In this document: positions 35,020-45,100 of the stretch, piece after piece
Numbering within the stretch: the first letter of the stretch is position 1
Layout: each line of letters starts with the position of its first letter
Assembly (NCBI GenBank): GCA_017618715.1
Contig: JAFZTS010000031.1
Span: 44,938 to 108,937, forward strand
Direction: 5' to 3'
Length of the DNA stretch: 64,000 nucleotides
From: Bacteroidales bacterium
GTDB lineage: Bacteria > Bacteroidota > Bacteroidia > Bacteroidales > UBA3663
The notes under the pieces: model-generated
Databases searched by the model: none
Told to the model about the DNA's origin: nothing
Seen by the model: the letters and a program-made list of their open reading frames with translations, nothing else
Translations under genes and position numbers: made by a program

Positions 35020-35673
35020 TTATAGCTCCTCAGGACTAAATTCCTGGGGAGTTTTTTTATACATTGAGTTGTCGTTGATGATCCAGAGGATGTCGGCGCT
35101 TTGTGCTGCCAGCTCCACGTCGTGGGTGCTGAGCAGGATAGTCTTCTGCTGGTGGTGAGCGAGATCTTGTAGCAGACGCATCATTTCGCGTCGGCTGGGA
35201 TAGTCGAGGAAGGCCGAAGGCTCATCGAGCAAGAGGATGGGTGACTGCTGGGCGATTGCACGTGCTATCATGGTCTTCTGTTTCTCACCATCACTTAGTG
35301 TGCTGAGCAGTCGTTCGGCGATGTCCTGGATGCCGACCAAACGGATAGCTTCGTCGGCCATAGCATAATCTTCATTATGGAGCCGCCCCCATATTCCTGT
35401 ATGAGCCAGTCGTCCGTAGGCCACCATTTCGCGTACCCGGGTGTTAAGTAAATTGGGTACCAGGGTCAGAACGATGCCAATGCTATCCGGCCGATCGATA
35501 GTCCCGCTGAGGGGATTCTGGAGTCCGGCAATAGTGCGCAGCAGAGTGCTCTTGCCTGTGCCATTACGGCCCAGCAGACAGCAGAAGCATCCATCAGACA
35601 ATTCCGCATCTATCGACGAGACGACAGGTGCGGAATCATTGTATCCTATACTGAGATGATGTAGTTTCAGCAT
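35020..35673 (-). CDS. ABC transporter ATP-binding protein, iron/cobalamin-type, 217 aa
   Basis: Walker A GRNGTGKST, Q-loop region near VLTLVPNLLNTRVREMV, signature LSDGEKQKTMIARA, Walker B ILLLDEPSAFLD and the H-loop STHDVE are all present. The length and the FecE/BtuD/HmuV-like features (RVREMVAYGR) point to uptake of siderophore, heme or cobalamin. No permease or binding protein lies nearby, so its partners must be elsewhere. Its ATG overlaps the stop of the upstream nucleotidase by one base (TAATG), implying co-translation. Its last codons contain the fabD terminator on the other strand. Confidence 0.85.
   Translation of the reverse strand: MLKLHHLSIGYNDSAPVVSSIDAELSDGCFCCLLGRNGTGKSTLLRTIAGLQNPLSGTIDRPDSIGIVLTLVPNLLNTRVREMVAYGRLAHTGIWGRLHNEDYAMADEAIRLVGIQDIAERLLSTLSDGEKQKTMIARAIAQQSPILLLDEPSAFLDYPSRREMMRLLQDLAHHQQKTILLSTHDVELAAQSADILWIINDNSMYKKTPQEFSPEEL
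35026..35058 (+). terminator. fabD terminator inside the ABC gene end
   Basis: CTCCTCAGGA and TCCTGGGGAG pair over 10 bp with one G-T wobble around CTAAAT, followed by seven T. It lies 10 bases past the fabD stop and encodes, in antisense, the last residues (KKTPQEFSPEEL) of the ATPase. Confidence 0.85.
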
Positions 35674-37448
35674 TATCGCTGTTGGGGGCTAATGAATTTC
35701 ATATCCGTTTGGATGCCCTTCTTGAACCAGTTTTCGGGTACCACACTCCAATCTCCACGAAGACGCGGAACGATGGTGTCGTGCTCATGAATGTAGTCGG
35801 CGACATAGTGTCGCACATCCTTATCGGACCATTCGATAACGTGTTGCTCAAATTGATGCTTGGTCCAGCCGAGTCCTTCGGGCACAAAGTTGCCGCCACC
35901 GTTGGCTTGATAGCTGTTAAGAGCCACCTTATAGGTCTTTGTCTTATCAAACTTCGACCCGTTGCTCATCCCGGTAATCTGTAGCTGCTTTCCGCGAGGC
36001 TTGTTGAGATTGACCTGGTACTTGATTCCCGCAGCGCTGGTGAAGTTGTAAGTGGGTGTGAGGAACCGAGGGCCATAGACATTATACTCCACGTTGCCAT
36101 CATCATCGAGCATGAATGCCAAGAGGTGATCGTTCTCGTCCTTCATGGCATTGAACTGCTTGCTGAAGCCGTAATTGAGATATTTTTCAATCTCTTCGCC
36201 TGTCATATTGACTGTGACAAGCGTATTTTCGTAACGATAGAGGGTGAAGAGCTGACGCATGGTGATAGGACCGGCAGGCACGGAATCGTGAGCGGCAAGC
36301 ACGGCAGCAAAACTGACATCGGCACCTGTGGCGTCGAGTTGCACGTTGTGGATGAAATCCATAAACTTGGATGGACCATAAAGCGAAGGCTCTCCATAAA
36401 GCGTCTCGGTGAGATAGCCGATGGGTGAATCGACGAATTCGTTGACCTCATTGACCGCGTATTGGAATGTCTTGCAGTAATCGTCGTCCGGTTCATACTC
36501 GGTCATGTCGATCAATTCGGTCTCAATCTGCTTGTCGTACTTGTTGGTCTCTTTGTTGAAGACCAGATGTATCATGGCACGACCCACTTTGGCCGCAGCC
36601 GTCTGTGCATCGAGCACCTTGACTGAATCACCGTTGACATTGGTGATAGTGAACATATTGCCTTGATGGTCGTGTCCGCAAAGTATAAGATCGAAGCCTG
36701 GAATCTTGGTGGCTACGGGAATCGAACCGTTTTCGTTCTTCGGGGTGTCGAGGTCATTGCCGTCAATGTGGTAGTCGGTACCCGAGTGGAAAAGTCCGAC
36801 CACCACGTCGGGCTGCTCCTTCTCCCGGATGATGGGCAACCAATATTCGGCACATTCCACCATGTCCTGGAATTCGAGGTGAGGCCATAGCTTCTTGGGC
36901 AGCCATGCATCGATGTTCGGTGTAATCATGCCCAGCACAGCAACTTTGACACCAGAACGTTTGAAGACGCGATAAGGGGTGAACATAGGTTTCCCAGTAC
37001 GTTCGTCGATGGCATTGGCGCAGAGCCACCGCTTACGGAACTGAGGCGCCACACGGTCATGATAGACTTTCTCGCCTGTTTCGACATCATGGTTTCCAAG
37101 ACCAACCGCATCGTATCCCACATAGTTGTAAACAAGGGGTACGAGGTGGGGAGAAACAGTATCTACGTAATTGTAGTAATACATCGAGGGTTGTCCTTGC
37201 AGACAGTCACCCGTATCAAAAAGCAAAACGGCATCGGGATATTCCTCGCGTTGCTGCTTGATGTATGTGCAGACGTTAGCCATCGACGTCACCGCAGGCA
37301 TGTTGGTGCGAATATCATAATGGAGATATGCTCCATGCATGTCGGTGGTGTAGAGAACAACAATGTCTGTCTGGTCGGGTCTGTTCGCACAGGACAGAAG
37401 AACCATTGACGACAGAATTGCGAATGAGCCGAATGATAGCGCTTTCAT
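35673..37448 (-). CDS. 5'-nucleotidase/metallophosphatase lipoprotein, 591 aa
   Basis: Lipobox MVLLSC gives Cys20, so the enzyme sits in an outer or inner membrane leaflet facing the periplasm or surface. Dinuclear metal motifs of the UshA-type fold: TTDMHGA, DTGDCLQG, GLGNHDVE and LCGHDHQG. The C-terminal substrate-binding 5'-nucleotidase domain follows (RYENTLVTVNMTGEEIEKYLNYG; NSYQANGGGNF). It likely hydrolyses nucleotides or sugar nucleotides for scavenging. The downstream ABC ATPase overlaps it by one base. Confidence 0.9.
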   Translation of the reverse strand: MKALSFGSFAILSSMVLLSCANRPDQTDIVVLYTTDMHGAYLHYDIRTNMPAVTSMANVCTYIKQQREEYPDAVLLFDTGDCLQGQPSMYYYNYVDTVSPHLVPLVYNYVGYDAVGLGNHDVETGEKVYHDRVAPQFRKRWLCANAIDERTGKPMFTPYRVFKRSGVKVAVLGMITPNIDAWLPKKLWPHLEFQDMVECAEYWLPIIREKEQPDVVVGLFHSGTDYHIDGNDLDTPKNENGSIPVATKIPGFDLILCGHDHQGNMFTITNVNGDSVKVLDAQTAAAKVGRAMIHLVFNKETNKYDKQIETELIDMTEYEPDDDYCKTFQYAVNEVNEFVDSPIGYLTETLYGEPSLYGPSKFMDFIHNVQLDATGADVSFAAVLAAHDSVPAGPITMRQLFTLYRYENTLVTVNMTGEEIEKYLNYGFSKQFNAMKDENDHLLAFMLDDDGNVEYNVYGPRFLTPTYNFTSAAGIKYQVNLNKPRGKQLQITGMSNGSKFDKTKTYKVALNSYQANGGGNFVPEGLGWTKHQFEQHVIEWSDKDVRHYVADYIHEHDTIVPRLRGDWSVVPENWFKKGIQTDMKFISPQQR

Positions 37449-37503
37449 ATTCTTGTGTTTTTTTTAGGTAAAACCAATGTATAAGGTAACTCATTGAACC
37501 TGT

Positions 37504-38973
37504 TTATCCAATCTCTGCCTTGATCTGGTCGGCCGTCTTTTGGGCTTCCTCCATGGTGCTGGCTTCGGCATAGATACGGATGATGGGCTCAGTGTTGGAC
37601 TTGCGGAGATGTACCCAGCGGTCAGGGAAGTCGAGTTTCACGCCGTCGATATCGGTGACCTCGATGCTAGGCTTGCCTTCATACTTTTCCTTCATGCGCA
37701 AGAGAATGGCATCAACGTTGATCTCGGGGGAGAGATCCACACGCTGCTTGGCGATCTCGTATGGAGGGTAGGTCTTGCGCAACTCGCTGACGGTGAGTTT
37801 CGGGTTCTCGGAACGCAATTTCGCCAAATTGGTAAGGAAAAGGGCTACGCCGACGAGGGCGTCACGTCCGTAATGCGATGCGGGATAAATGACACCGCCA
37901 TTGCCTTCGCCACCGATGATGGCATTGGTCTCTTTCATTTTGGCTACGACGTTCACTTCGCCTACAGCAGCGGCGCTGTATTGTCCGCCACGGGCACGTG
38001 TGACATCTCGCAAGGCACGGCTTGAGGAGAGGTTGGAGCAAGTGTTGCCTGGGGTGTGTTGCAGCACATAGTCGGCCACGCTCACAAGGGTGTATTCTTC
38101 GCCGAACAGTTCACCTGTCTCCTGTACAAAAGCGAGACGATCAACGTCGGGGTCAACGATGACACCGAGGTCATAGGGATGACCTTTCTTGTAAGCCTCC
38201 TTCATGAAGTCGGAAATGCCTTTCAGGTTTGCGACGATGGGCTCGGGAGTATGGGCAAAGTTTCCAGTGGGTTGGCAGTTGAGTTCTACAACTTCTGCAC
38301 CAAGTTCCTTGAGCAGTTGTGGAATGACAACGCCACCGATGGAATTGATGCAGTCGCAGACGACACGGAAGTGAGCCTTGCGAACAGCCTCCTGATCGAC
38401 AAGCTTGAGGTTCAGCACCTCCTGGATATGATAACAGGTGTAGTCCTTGAGGATGATGTGCCCAAGAGGATTGCCTTCGTAGTTGGGTGACGACTCGGTT
38501 TGCGACTCCTTTCCCGTATAAGTCTTTGGGGCGATAGCAGGGAAATCAAAATCCTCTGCTTCGGCAATCTTGAGCACTTGCTCACCAGTAGCTTTGTCGA
38601 AGAATTCGCCTTCGCTGTTGAGCAGCTTGAGGGCGTTCCACTGGATGGGATTATGACTGGCAGTCAGGATGATGCCGCCATCGGCCTTTTCGGCAGTTAC
38701 AGCAATCTCGGTGGTGGGAGTGGTGGCCAGGCCAATATTGATAACATCGAAGCCCATGCCGATGAGAGTGCCACTGACGCACTGGTAAAGCATTTCACCT
38801 GAAAGACGTGCATCTCGCCCAACGACAATCTTGCCCGAGGGGTTCTTGGTGGTGCGACGGATCACGGTGGCGTATGCTGCCGTAAACTTTACGATATCGA
38901 GGGGATTGAGGCCCTCACCGACCTTGCCGCCGATGGTGCCACGAATGCCGGAAATGGATTTGATGAGACTCAT
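37504..38973 (-). CDS. glmM: Phosphoglucosamine mutase (alpha-D-phosphohexomutase family)
   Basis: Converts glucosamine-6-phosphate to glucosamine-1-phosphate for cell-wall precursor synthesis. Motifs: SGIRGTIGG at the N-terminus, TASHNPIQWNALK with the phosphoserine, metal loop DPDVDRLAF, sugar-binding GEGNGGVIYP and phosphate-binding RKSNTEPIIRIY. At 489 aa it is slightly longer than E. coli GlmM; in Bacteroidales this form is usual. Phosphomannomutase activity cannot be excluded by motif. It lies 52 bases after a DUF4827-type gene, with which it is probably transcribed. Confidence 0.88.
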   Translation of the reverse strand: MSLIKSISGIRGTIGGKVGEGLNPLDIVKFTAAYATVIRRTTKNPSGKIVVGRDARLSGEMLYQCVSGTLIGMGFDVINIGLATTPTTEIAVTAEKADGGIILTASHNPIQWNALKLLNSEGEFFDKATGEQVLKIAEAEDFDFPAIAPKTYTGKESQTESSPNYEGNPLGHIILKDYTCYHIQEVLNLKLVDQEAVRKAHFRVVCDCINSIGGVVIPQLLKELGAEVVELNCQPTGNFAHTPEPIVANLKGISDFMKEAYKKGHPYDLGVIVDPDVDRLAFVQETGELFGEEYTLVSVADYVLQHTPGNTCSNLSSSRALRDVTRARGGQYSAAAVGEVNVVAKMKETNAIIGGEGNGGVIYPASHYGRDALVGVALFLTNLAKLRSENPKLTVSELRKTYPPYEIAKQRVDLSPEINVDAILLRMKEKYEGKPSIEVTDIDGVKLDFPDRWVHLRKSNTEPIIRIYAEASTMEEAQKTADQIKAEIG

Positions 38974-39025
38974 TGTATTTTAGGGTTCTGAAAAGTTCTG
39001 AAATGTAGTGAAGGGTTCGAGAGGG

Positions 39026-39784
39026 CTATTCCTCAGGCAGATAATTCGGTTTCGTGTATCTAACGTTGCCGTAGTAGAAAGTATAATAATAACTGCTGTA
39101 TTCGCTTTCGATGAGCGAGAACGGCACGATAAGCGAAACGCTGCTGTCGTACCACAGATAGCGAAGGGGGAATGCCAGACCTCCACTGGTGCATGAATAC
39201 GAGGAACTGGACCCCATATAATAGGAGTAGTAGGACGTGGCGTAATACGATTCATTCCAGCCGAAAATGATCTTGTAGCTGTAGGGATTGAGATTGTCGG
39301 CCGGCCTGTCGGAGTGAATGTCGAGCGAGTCGGTCATGAGGAAAAGGCTGTCGTAGCGCACGAGTACGTAGCTGCCATTGATGACCTTGTTGTCGTAGAA
39401 TGATACTGAATCGGGTTTGACACGTGGTGCCAGATTGTTCGAAATGCTGTCTTGGTAAGCTTTCCAAGCCTGCCAACGATGGAAGCCGGTGCCCCAGTCG
39501 TTGATGCGGAAATAGAGACGCTTGAAATAGCCTTCAGTTACGGTGTACCACTGGCCAAGCTGAATGTATTCCGTCGGACTGATGCTATCTTTGAGCACGT
39601 AGTTGGTCCAGTTGTTCATTGTCTCCTCATTGATGGAGATGACATTGAGATTCTCTTTTGCGACAAGATAGTTGATGCAGTCCTCCTCATTGTTGACCAG
39701 ATCGGCGTAGGTCTGAGTGTCGGAACATGCACCAAAAACAGCCGCGAATAACAACACGGCGAAGGTGTAAAGGATTTTCTTCAT
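39026..39784 (-). CDS. DUF4827-type lipoprotein, 252 aa
   Basis: MKKILYTFAVLLFAAVFGAC has a lipobox with Cys20; the longer upstream frame is rejected because the promoter at 39805-39836 lies inside it. The body (SDTQTYADLVNNEEDCI, INDWGTGFHRWQAW, KIIFGWNESYYA, then a Tyr/Ser-rich stretch) resembles the DUF4827 family of Bacteroidales, and some such proteins have a distant peptidyl-prolyl isomerase (FKBP)-like layout. It neighbours glmM and nrnA. Function unknown. Confidence 0.7.
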   Translation of the reverse strand: MKKILYTFAVLLFAAVFGACSDTQTYADLVNNEEDCINYLVAKENLNVISINEETMNNWTNYVLKDSISPTEYIQLGQWYTVTEGYFKRLYFRINDWGTGFHRWQAWKAYQDSISNNLAPRVKPDSVSFYDNKVINGSYVLVRYDSLFLMTDSLDIHSDRPADNLNPYSYKIIFGWNESYYATSYYSYYMGSSSSYSCTSGGLAFPLRYLWYDSSVSLIVPFSLIESEYSSYYYTFYYGNVRYTKPNYLPEE

Positions 39785-39804
39785 ATTTGTTCTTGAATGG
39801 GCGG

Positions 39805-39836
39805 CAAAGTTACGTATTTTTTTGCTTTCCACCAAA
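39805..39836 (-). promoter_or_regulatory. Promoter of the DUF4827-glmM unit
   Basis: Minus strand: TTTG (39836-39833), 20 bases, TAACTTTG (39812-39805). The -33 element begins just after the nrnA stop. Confidence 0.75.
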
Positions 39837-39837
39837 T

Positions 39838-40905
39838 TTATTGCAGATATTTGTCGAAAAGGGGCAATACTTTAACGAAAATAGCTTCTGCTTGTGACAA
39901 ACTGCCCAAGAATTCGCCGCCTGCGGCATTGCGATGACCTCCTCCATTGAAGAATTTCTCGGCAATGAGATTCACAGGATAATCGCCCTTGGAACGAAGA
40001 CTGACCTTGACGAAATTCTTCTCTTCTCGGAAGAAGGCGCTGACCTGAACGCCCTCGATATCGAGCGGAGCGTTGACATATCCTTCCGAATCGCCTTTTT
40101 GATGTCCGTATCTGCGACTTTCGCCTAAGCTGAGCGACATATAGGCTGCCTTGTGCTCACGGACGACGTGCAGTTTTTGGTTGATTAGGTAGCCTGCGAG
40201 CCGCAACTTGCGTTCAGGCACGACGTGGCTCTCCTTGATGATGTTCTCGCGATCGACATTCTCCATCATAAGGCGTGCCATGACGAGATGGAAGTCTGGG
40301 CGATTGGAATTGAAGATGAACCATCCGGTATCGGTCATCAGGCCGCAGAAGAGGGAGGTGGCTATCTGTTTGTTGAGCAAAGCGTCATCACCCATCTCAA
40401 GGATGAAACGGTAGATGACTTCGCAGGTGGCGGCAAGTTCGGGATGAGAAATGCAGATGTCGAACTGGCTCGTCTCGGGGCCAAGATGATGATCAATAAG
40501 GAGCTTTGGAGCGGGATGGCTCGTCCAAAGGTCTTTCATGCTCCCGATACGTGTAGTCGTGTTGAAGTCGAGGCAGACCATGGCATCACTCTGCTGAATA
40601 GCTTTGATGGCCTCGTCACGCTGCGAAGGAGTTCCGTCGTTCTGGTTGTCGAAGACGATAACATCACTGCGATAGCCTGGGATAAACGACAGGTTATTTC
40701 CAGGAGCGTCGTTGAGGACTACGGTAGCCTCTTTGCCCTTGGCTTCGAGATATTGCTTCATGCCAAGCACGGAACCGATAGCGTCACCATCGGGCGAAAT
40801 GTGGGCAGTGATGACAAATTTACTATGGCTATCAATGAAAACTCGCGCCTGGGCCAGGAGCTCAGGTGCGATGATGTGGGGGATGTGGTCAATGAATGAG
40901 TGCAT
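39838..40905 (-). CDS. nrnA: DHH/DHHA1 phosphoesterase, NrnA-like oligoribonuclease/pAp phosphatase
   Basis: Degrades nanoRNAs and dephosphorylates 3'-phosphoadenosine 5'-phosphate in the cytoplasm. Motifs: ITAHISPDGDAIGS, the Asp of MVCLDFN, LLIDHHLG (DHH), and the DHHA1 signature FNGGGHRNAAGG. The start MHSFIDHIP at 40905 gives 355 aa, 16 bases after porV; upstream codons of the open frame overlap porV and lack family similarity. It is probably the last gene of the porU-porV-nrnA unit. Confidence 0.9.
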   Translation of the reverse strand: MHSFIDHIPHIIAPELLAQARVFIDSHSKFVITAHISPDGDAIGSVLGMKQYLEAKGKEATVVLNDAPGNNLSFIPGYRSDVIVFDNQNDGTPSQRDEAIKAIQQSDAMVCLDFNTTTRIGSMKDLWTSHPAPKLLIDHHLGPETSQFDICISHPELAATCEVIYRFILEMGDDALLNKQIATSLFCGLMTDTGWFIFNSNRPDFHLVMARLMMENVDRENIIKESHVVPERKLRLAGYLINQKLHVVREHKAAYMSLSLGESRRYGHQKGDSEGYVNAPLDIEGVQVSAFFREEKNFVKVSLRSKGDYPVNLIAEKFFNGGGHRNAAGGEFLGSLSQAEAIFVKVLPLFDKYLQ

Positions 40906-40921
40906 AAACAGTAGTTTAGGA

Positions 40922-42109
40922 TCAGCGGCGTCGTCCGCCCATGATATCGCGCAAACCTTCAAGGTCGAAGCCAAGCGAGAAGCGCAGCGTTTGGTCAAGG
41001 GCCGAAGTTTGCTCGCTGGAGAGTACGTATGAAGCGTCGATATGGAAGACGTTGAGCGCTATGCCGGCACCAAAGGTGAAATACTTGCGACCACCCTTGT
41101 TCTCGTGTTCGAAATGATAGCCTGCACGGAGGAAGAAGCGTCGGTCGTAGGTATATTCGGCACCCAAGCCCCAGCTGATCTCCTCGAGTTCTTCCTTCAT
41201 CCCGCGAGGCGCATCGTTGAACGACTTGAAGATTCCGGTGAAACCGTTCATGTCGTAGAAGTCGCGCAGCGCATCCTGATAGACCTGCTCGTCGTTGTAG
41301 TAGTCGCGCTTGGGAGCTGTTGGAATGAGGTACTTGTCGGCATCGGCGTTGATGGTGAAGAGGTTGTAATCGTCGATGGGGAAGGTGAACGACGTACCCA
41401 GCCTTGCCTTGGTGGGCAGAAACTGCGACGTTGTACCGCCGTCATAGCTCACTTTACCGCCGATGTTGGAGATGTTGAGACCCCATGCCCACTTGCATTC
41501 GTTGTAGCCAATCTGCGGATACGCCTCGTAGTAGGCAGCAATGTCGGCCGAGAAGGTATTGTCGGGCTTGTTATCATTGTCGGTATAAGTCATTGCCGAA
41601 TGCAGGTAGCGGAAGACAACACCCATCGAGAAGTTCTCGCTCAGCATACGCGAATAACCGACATCGAGCGCCATTTCCATGGGATTGATGACCTGCACTT
41701 CAACACCCTCGCTGTTGTAGGCGGTGACTTCGCCGAGGCTGAAGTAGGTCAATGAGGCCGAGACAGCCTGATTGTCGTCGTATCCGAACTTATAGTATCC
41801 TGCTGCATTCATCAGATTAATACCGCTCACGATTTTGCGCAGCCACGGAGTATAATTGAGTGAGAGTCCGCAGCGACTGTATGCAAAGGCATATTTGGCG
41901 GGATTCCAGAACTGACTCACCTCATCAGGATCAGTAGCGGCACCTACGTCACCCATGCCACCGCCACGAGCATCGGGGGCGATGCCCAACGACATCATGG
42001 CTGGGTTGAGAGGGTTGTAGGGATTGGCTTCGGCCCTTTCCTTATCGACTTGCGCAAGGGCTGATAGTGAAATGCCTGCTGAAAGTGTCAGTGCAATGAT
42101 TTTTTTCAT
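40922..42109 (-). CDS. porV: Type IX secretion outer membrane protein PorV
   Basis: PorV is a FadL-like outer membrane barrel that accepts cargo from the type IX translocon and shuttles it to the PorU attachment complex. A signal peptide (ALTLSAGISLSALAQ) precedes the typical NPLNPAMMSLGIAPDARGGG, GDVGAATDPD and FWNPAKYAF hallmarks. 395 aa is the expected size. The barrel continues through GLGAEYTYDRRFFLRAGYHFE and ends in strand-forming residues before RRR. It lies directly downstream of porU, as in Porphyromonas gingivalis (PG0026-PG0027). Confidence 0.93.
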   Translation of the reverse strand: MKKIIALTLSAGISLSALAQVDKERAEANPYNPLNPAMMSLGIAPDARGGGMGDVGAATDPDEVSQFWNPAKYAFAYSRCGLSLNYTPWLRKIVSGINLMNAAGYYKFGYDDNQAVSASLTYFSLGEVTAYNSEGVEVQVINPMEMALDVGYSRMLSENFSMGVVFRYLHSAMTYTDNDNKPDNTFSADIAAYYEAYPQIGYNECKWAWGLNISNIGGKVSYDGGTTSQFLPTKARLGTSFTFPIDDYNLFTINADADKYLIPTAPKRDYYNDEQVYQDALRDFYDMNGFTGIFKSFNDAPRGMKEELEEISWGLGAEYTYDRRFFLRAGYHFEHENKGGRKYFTFGAGIALNVFHIDASYVLSSEQTSALDQTLRFSLGFDLEGLRDIMGGRRR

Positions 42110-42142
42110 TATATGAGTTGTAAAAAGGGAAGTTGAAGGAGT

Positions 42143-42189
42143 TTACCGACGATACATCCCAAATAATAACAATGGTTGCAGGTCGGTAA
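42143..42189. promoter_or_regulatory. Inverted repeat in the porU-porV gap
   Basis: TTACCGAC (42143-42150) and GTCGGTAA (42182-42189) are perfect 8-base arms separated by 31 bases in an 86-base gap. It might set the relative level of the two genes. Confidence 0.4.
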
Positions 42190-42195
42190 TTTATC

Positions 42196-45100
42196 TCAAG
42201 GATTAACCATCAGGAGCTTGCTCTTTGACATCTCGGTGCTTCCGTCGCTCGATAGGAAGACACGGTAGAGGTAGAATCCTGGGCGGAGAGTCGAAGAACT
42301 CCATTCGATGGTTGCGGCACCCATGAAATTGCCGGTCTCATCGGCATTGATGGCGCGATTGATCATTGTCGGGTTGTCCATACTGAAGGCATAGACCTTG
42401 CTGGCCGAACTGGAAGAAGCTGTGGTTTCATAAACCTTGTAGCCTGTCTGGGTATAGACTTGGAGTGTGATGTTTTGTGCTGACTCCGGGCGATTATGGA
42501 GGATGCGGAAGGTAACGGTGTCGCCTGTTTTGGCTGGACAGGGATAGGCTTGCACGACCACGGCTTCGGGCGCCTTTTCATTGAGCACTGTGAAGTTAAA
42601 CTTCTGAGTGGTAGGATTGTTATAGACGTCCCAAATACGGAAGGATGCTTCGTAGGTGCCATCCTCAAGAGCAGGGATGCTGTATTGCACGTTGCCAGTC
42701 GTCGGATCGTTGGTGTAGGTCGTGAAGTAGTTGTTGAGCGTGTGCTGTTCGCTGGCTTGCAGATAGTTGCTGGTGCAGCGGATAGTGAGCACGATGTCGT
42801 GACCTACGGTGTTGCCTGTGGCGTTGAAACCACCGTCGTCCTGCACCTCGGCGAAGAAATAGGGAGTCGCATTGACCACACCACCGTCGGTCCAGGTGTT
42901 GTCATTGAGGAAAAGTTGCTTGATGACAGGGCCTTGAGTATCGGTGATGACGTAATCATCGGAACCGATAAGGTGATAATTGTCGTAGAAGCCCGATGCC
43001 TCGTCGCTGTTTTCGCTGGCCGCATAGAGGTTGGCCAAACCCAATTCGTCGCTGTAACTGATATCGATGGGGACGGTGAACGAGAACTCAAACTGGCCAT
43101 TGGTAATCTCGCTTCGACCTGAGAATGCCTTCTTGGTGCGTGTAGTAAAGGAATAAACTGGTGCTTGATCCTGTACATAGCCCTTGTCAGCCGTGAGGGT
43201 GTCAAGTGCATCGTAGAAAGTGGGGTAGAGAAGACCGTTGAACGTGGAATCGATTTCGGTCTCGCTGCCAGTCTTGAGAACGTGTCCCTTGACGGTAACT
43301 TTGCTAAGCGTCTGGAGTTGGAAAACATCGTTGGCATCTTTTGTTGGAACACCGTTGATGTGCGTGATCTTGATCTGCTGCTCTGGATAGGCGAGCGTCA
43401 ATGACGGATCTCCCAGAAGGCAGAAGTTCAATTTGTTATAGTCTGAACCAAGTTCGAGTTTTGAAGCCTTGAGAATATCTCCCAGACGGTAACGAGTGCC
43501 GTCGCTGAAACGGTTGAAGATGTTGTCGATGATGGCCGTGTTGAGAAGGAGGTTCTGTTGGGCATAGACCACGCGGACGGTCGAGAAGAGGGCAATGGCA
43601 CCGCCATTGGGATTGAGCAACAAACATTCGCCCATAGAAATGCCGTCCTCGTCCCAGCGAGAGACGTCGCAAGAAGCGGTGACCCAAACGGGAAGATGCT
43701 TGTTGTTGAGCTCCTGGGCTGCTGCCGAGGTCATCATGTTCTCGTTGGTGATGGCGGTGGTGTTGCCGTGACCGGCATAATTGATCATGAGAACACCTTG
43801 CTTCAAAGTCTCGTTGAATTCCTTTTTTGCATCGGGGTAATCGGTACCCGAAGCACTTTCGGTCTGCTTGTAGGCAGGGAGATAAATCTTCTGGAAGACG
43901 AATTCGTTATGGTTGGCTTTCTGCAGCGTGTTGACCAGTTGGTCATTATGTTTAACGTGGCAGTTGAACGTGTCGCCTGCCTTGTCGTCATCGCTGAGGA
44001 AGCAGAGACGGTTCTTCCAAGTGCCGAGATAGGCATTATTGCCATAGTTGATGATTTTGGCAAGCACGTTGTTCGACATCTCCACAGAGCTGACAGGTAA
44101 TCGCCCGATACCGATATCCAAGCCATCGCGAGAGATGGAGTAGCGTTGGTTGCTGTCTAAAGTGCCGCCTTCGCCGTCGTCAAGGAATCCGAAGTAATCA
44201 TCGCATACGCAAGAAGATGTTTCGACAAGTGATGACTCGGTCTCGTAACTGGGCAGGTAATAGTTGCGATCGATGGCATGGTTGTCATAGTATCCATCTC
44301 CCCAGAGAAGAAGGTAGAGCGGTTCGCGTCGTGTATTATCGGCAAGGTCATCAAGCCCGCTTTTTGCTGAACCATGCCAGCGGTCGTAGAACATCTTCAT
44401 GAACAGACGAATGGCGGTGACATCCTGCTTGCCTGATGAGAATTCGTTGTAGATGGCCTCGGGTGTTACAATGGTGACGTGCAACCCATCCTTGTTGCGG
44501 CGATATTCGGCGAGCTGTTCGGCCTGGTTTGTATAGGCGGGGGCGACGACAATCACCATGTTGGTCATCGGCAATGAATGTAGATCCTGGTTACTTACGG
44601 CACCTTCGTTGACTACACCCTTGAAACCGGTTGACTTGACATTGACCAATGCATATTCGCGGATGCCGGTGGTTTCGGGCGAAAAGCTGTTTTCGGCAGA
44701 TACGAGTTGTCGTTTTACGTCGCAGGGGTGGGATACGTCCCACACCTGGATTTCATCATCAACAGCATTGCCGAGTTCATACTGCACGATATCGCTGTGT
44801 GCAGCACGTGCACGGAAAAGCTCGAAGTCGTTGGGCTTGGAGAAATTTCGTTTTGCCTGAATTCGGATGTAATTGAGTCGTGCGATGGAGGGAGTGGACC
44901 CTGCTGGAGGATTGTAGGTCAACGAGATGCTAAGACCTGTCGATTCTTCGAGTTCTACGGTTTTGTCCATCGTATTTTCGTTGGCAAAGGCGTAGTCATT
45001 GGATTTGCGGACGATGGTATTTGTTCCAAGCAAGGTGCCATTGATAGCCACGGAATATGTGGAGCTCTCGATGGCATCGACGATGAAGTTGGTGGTGACG

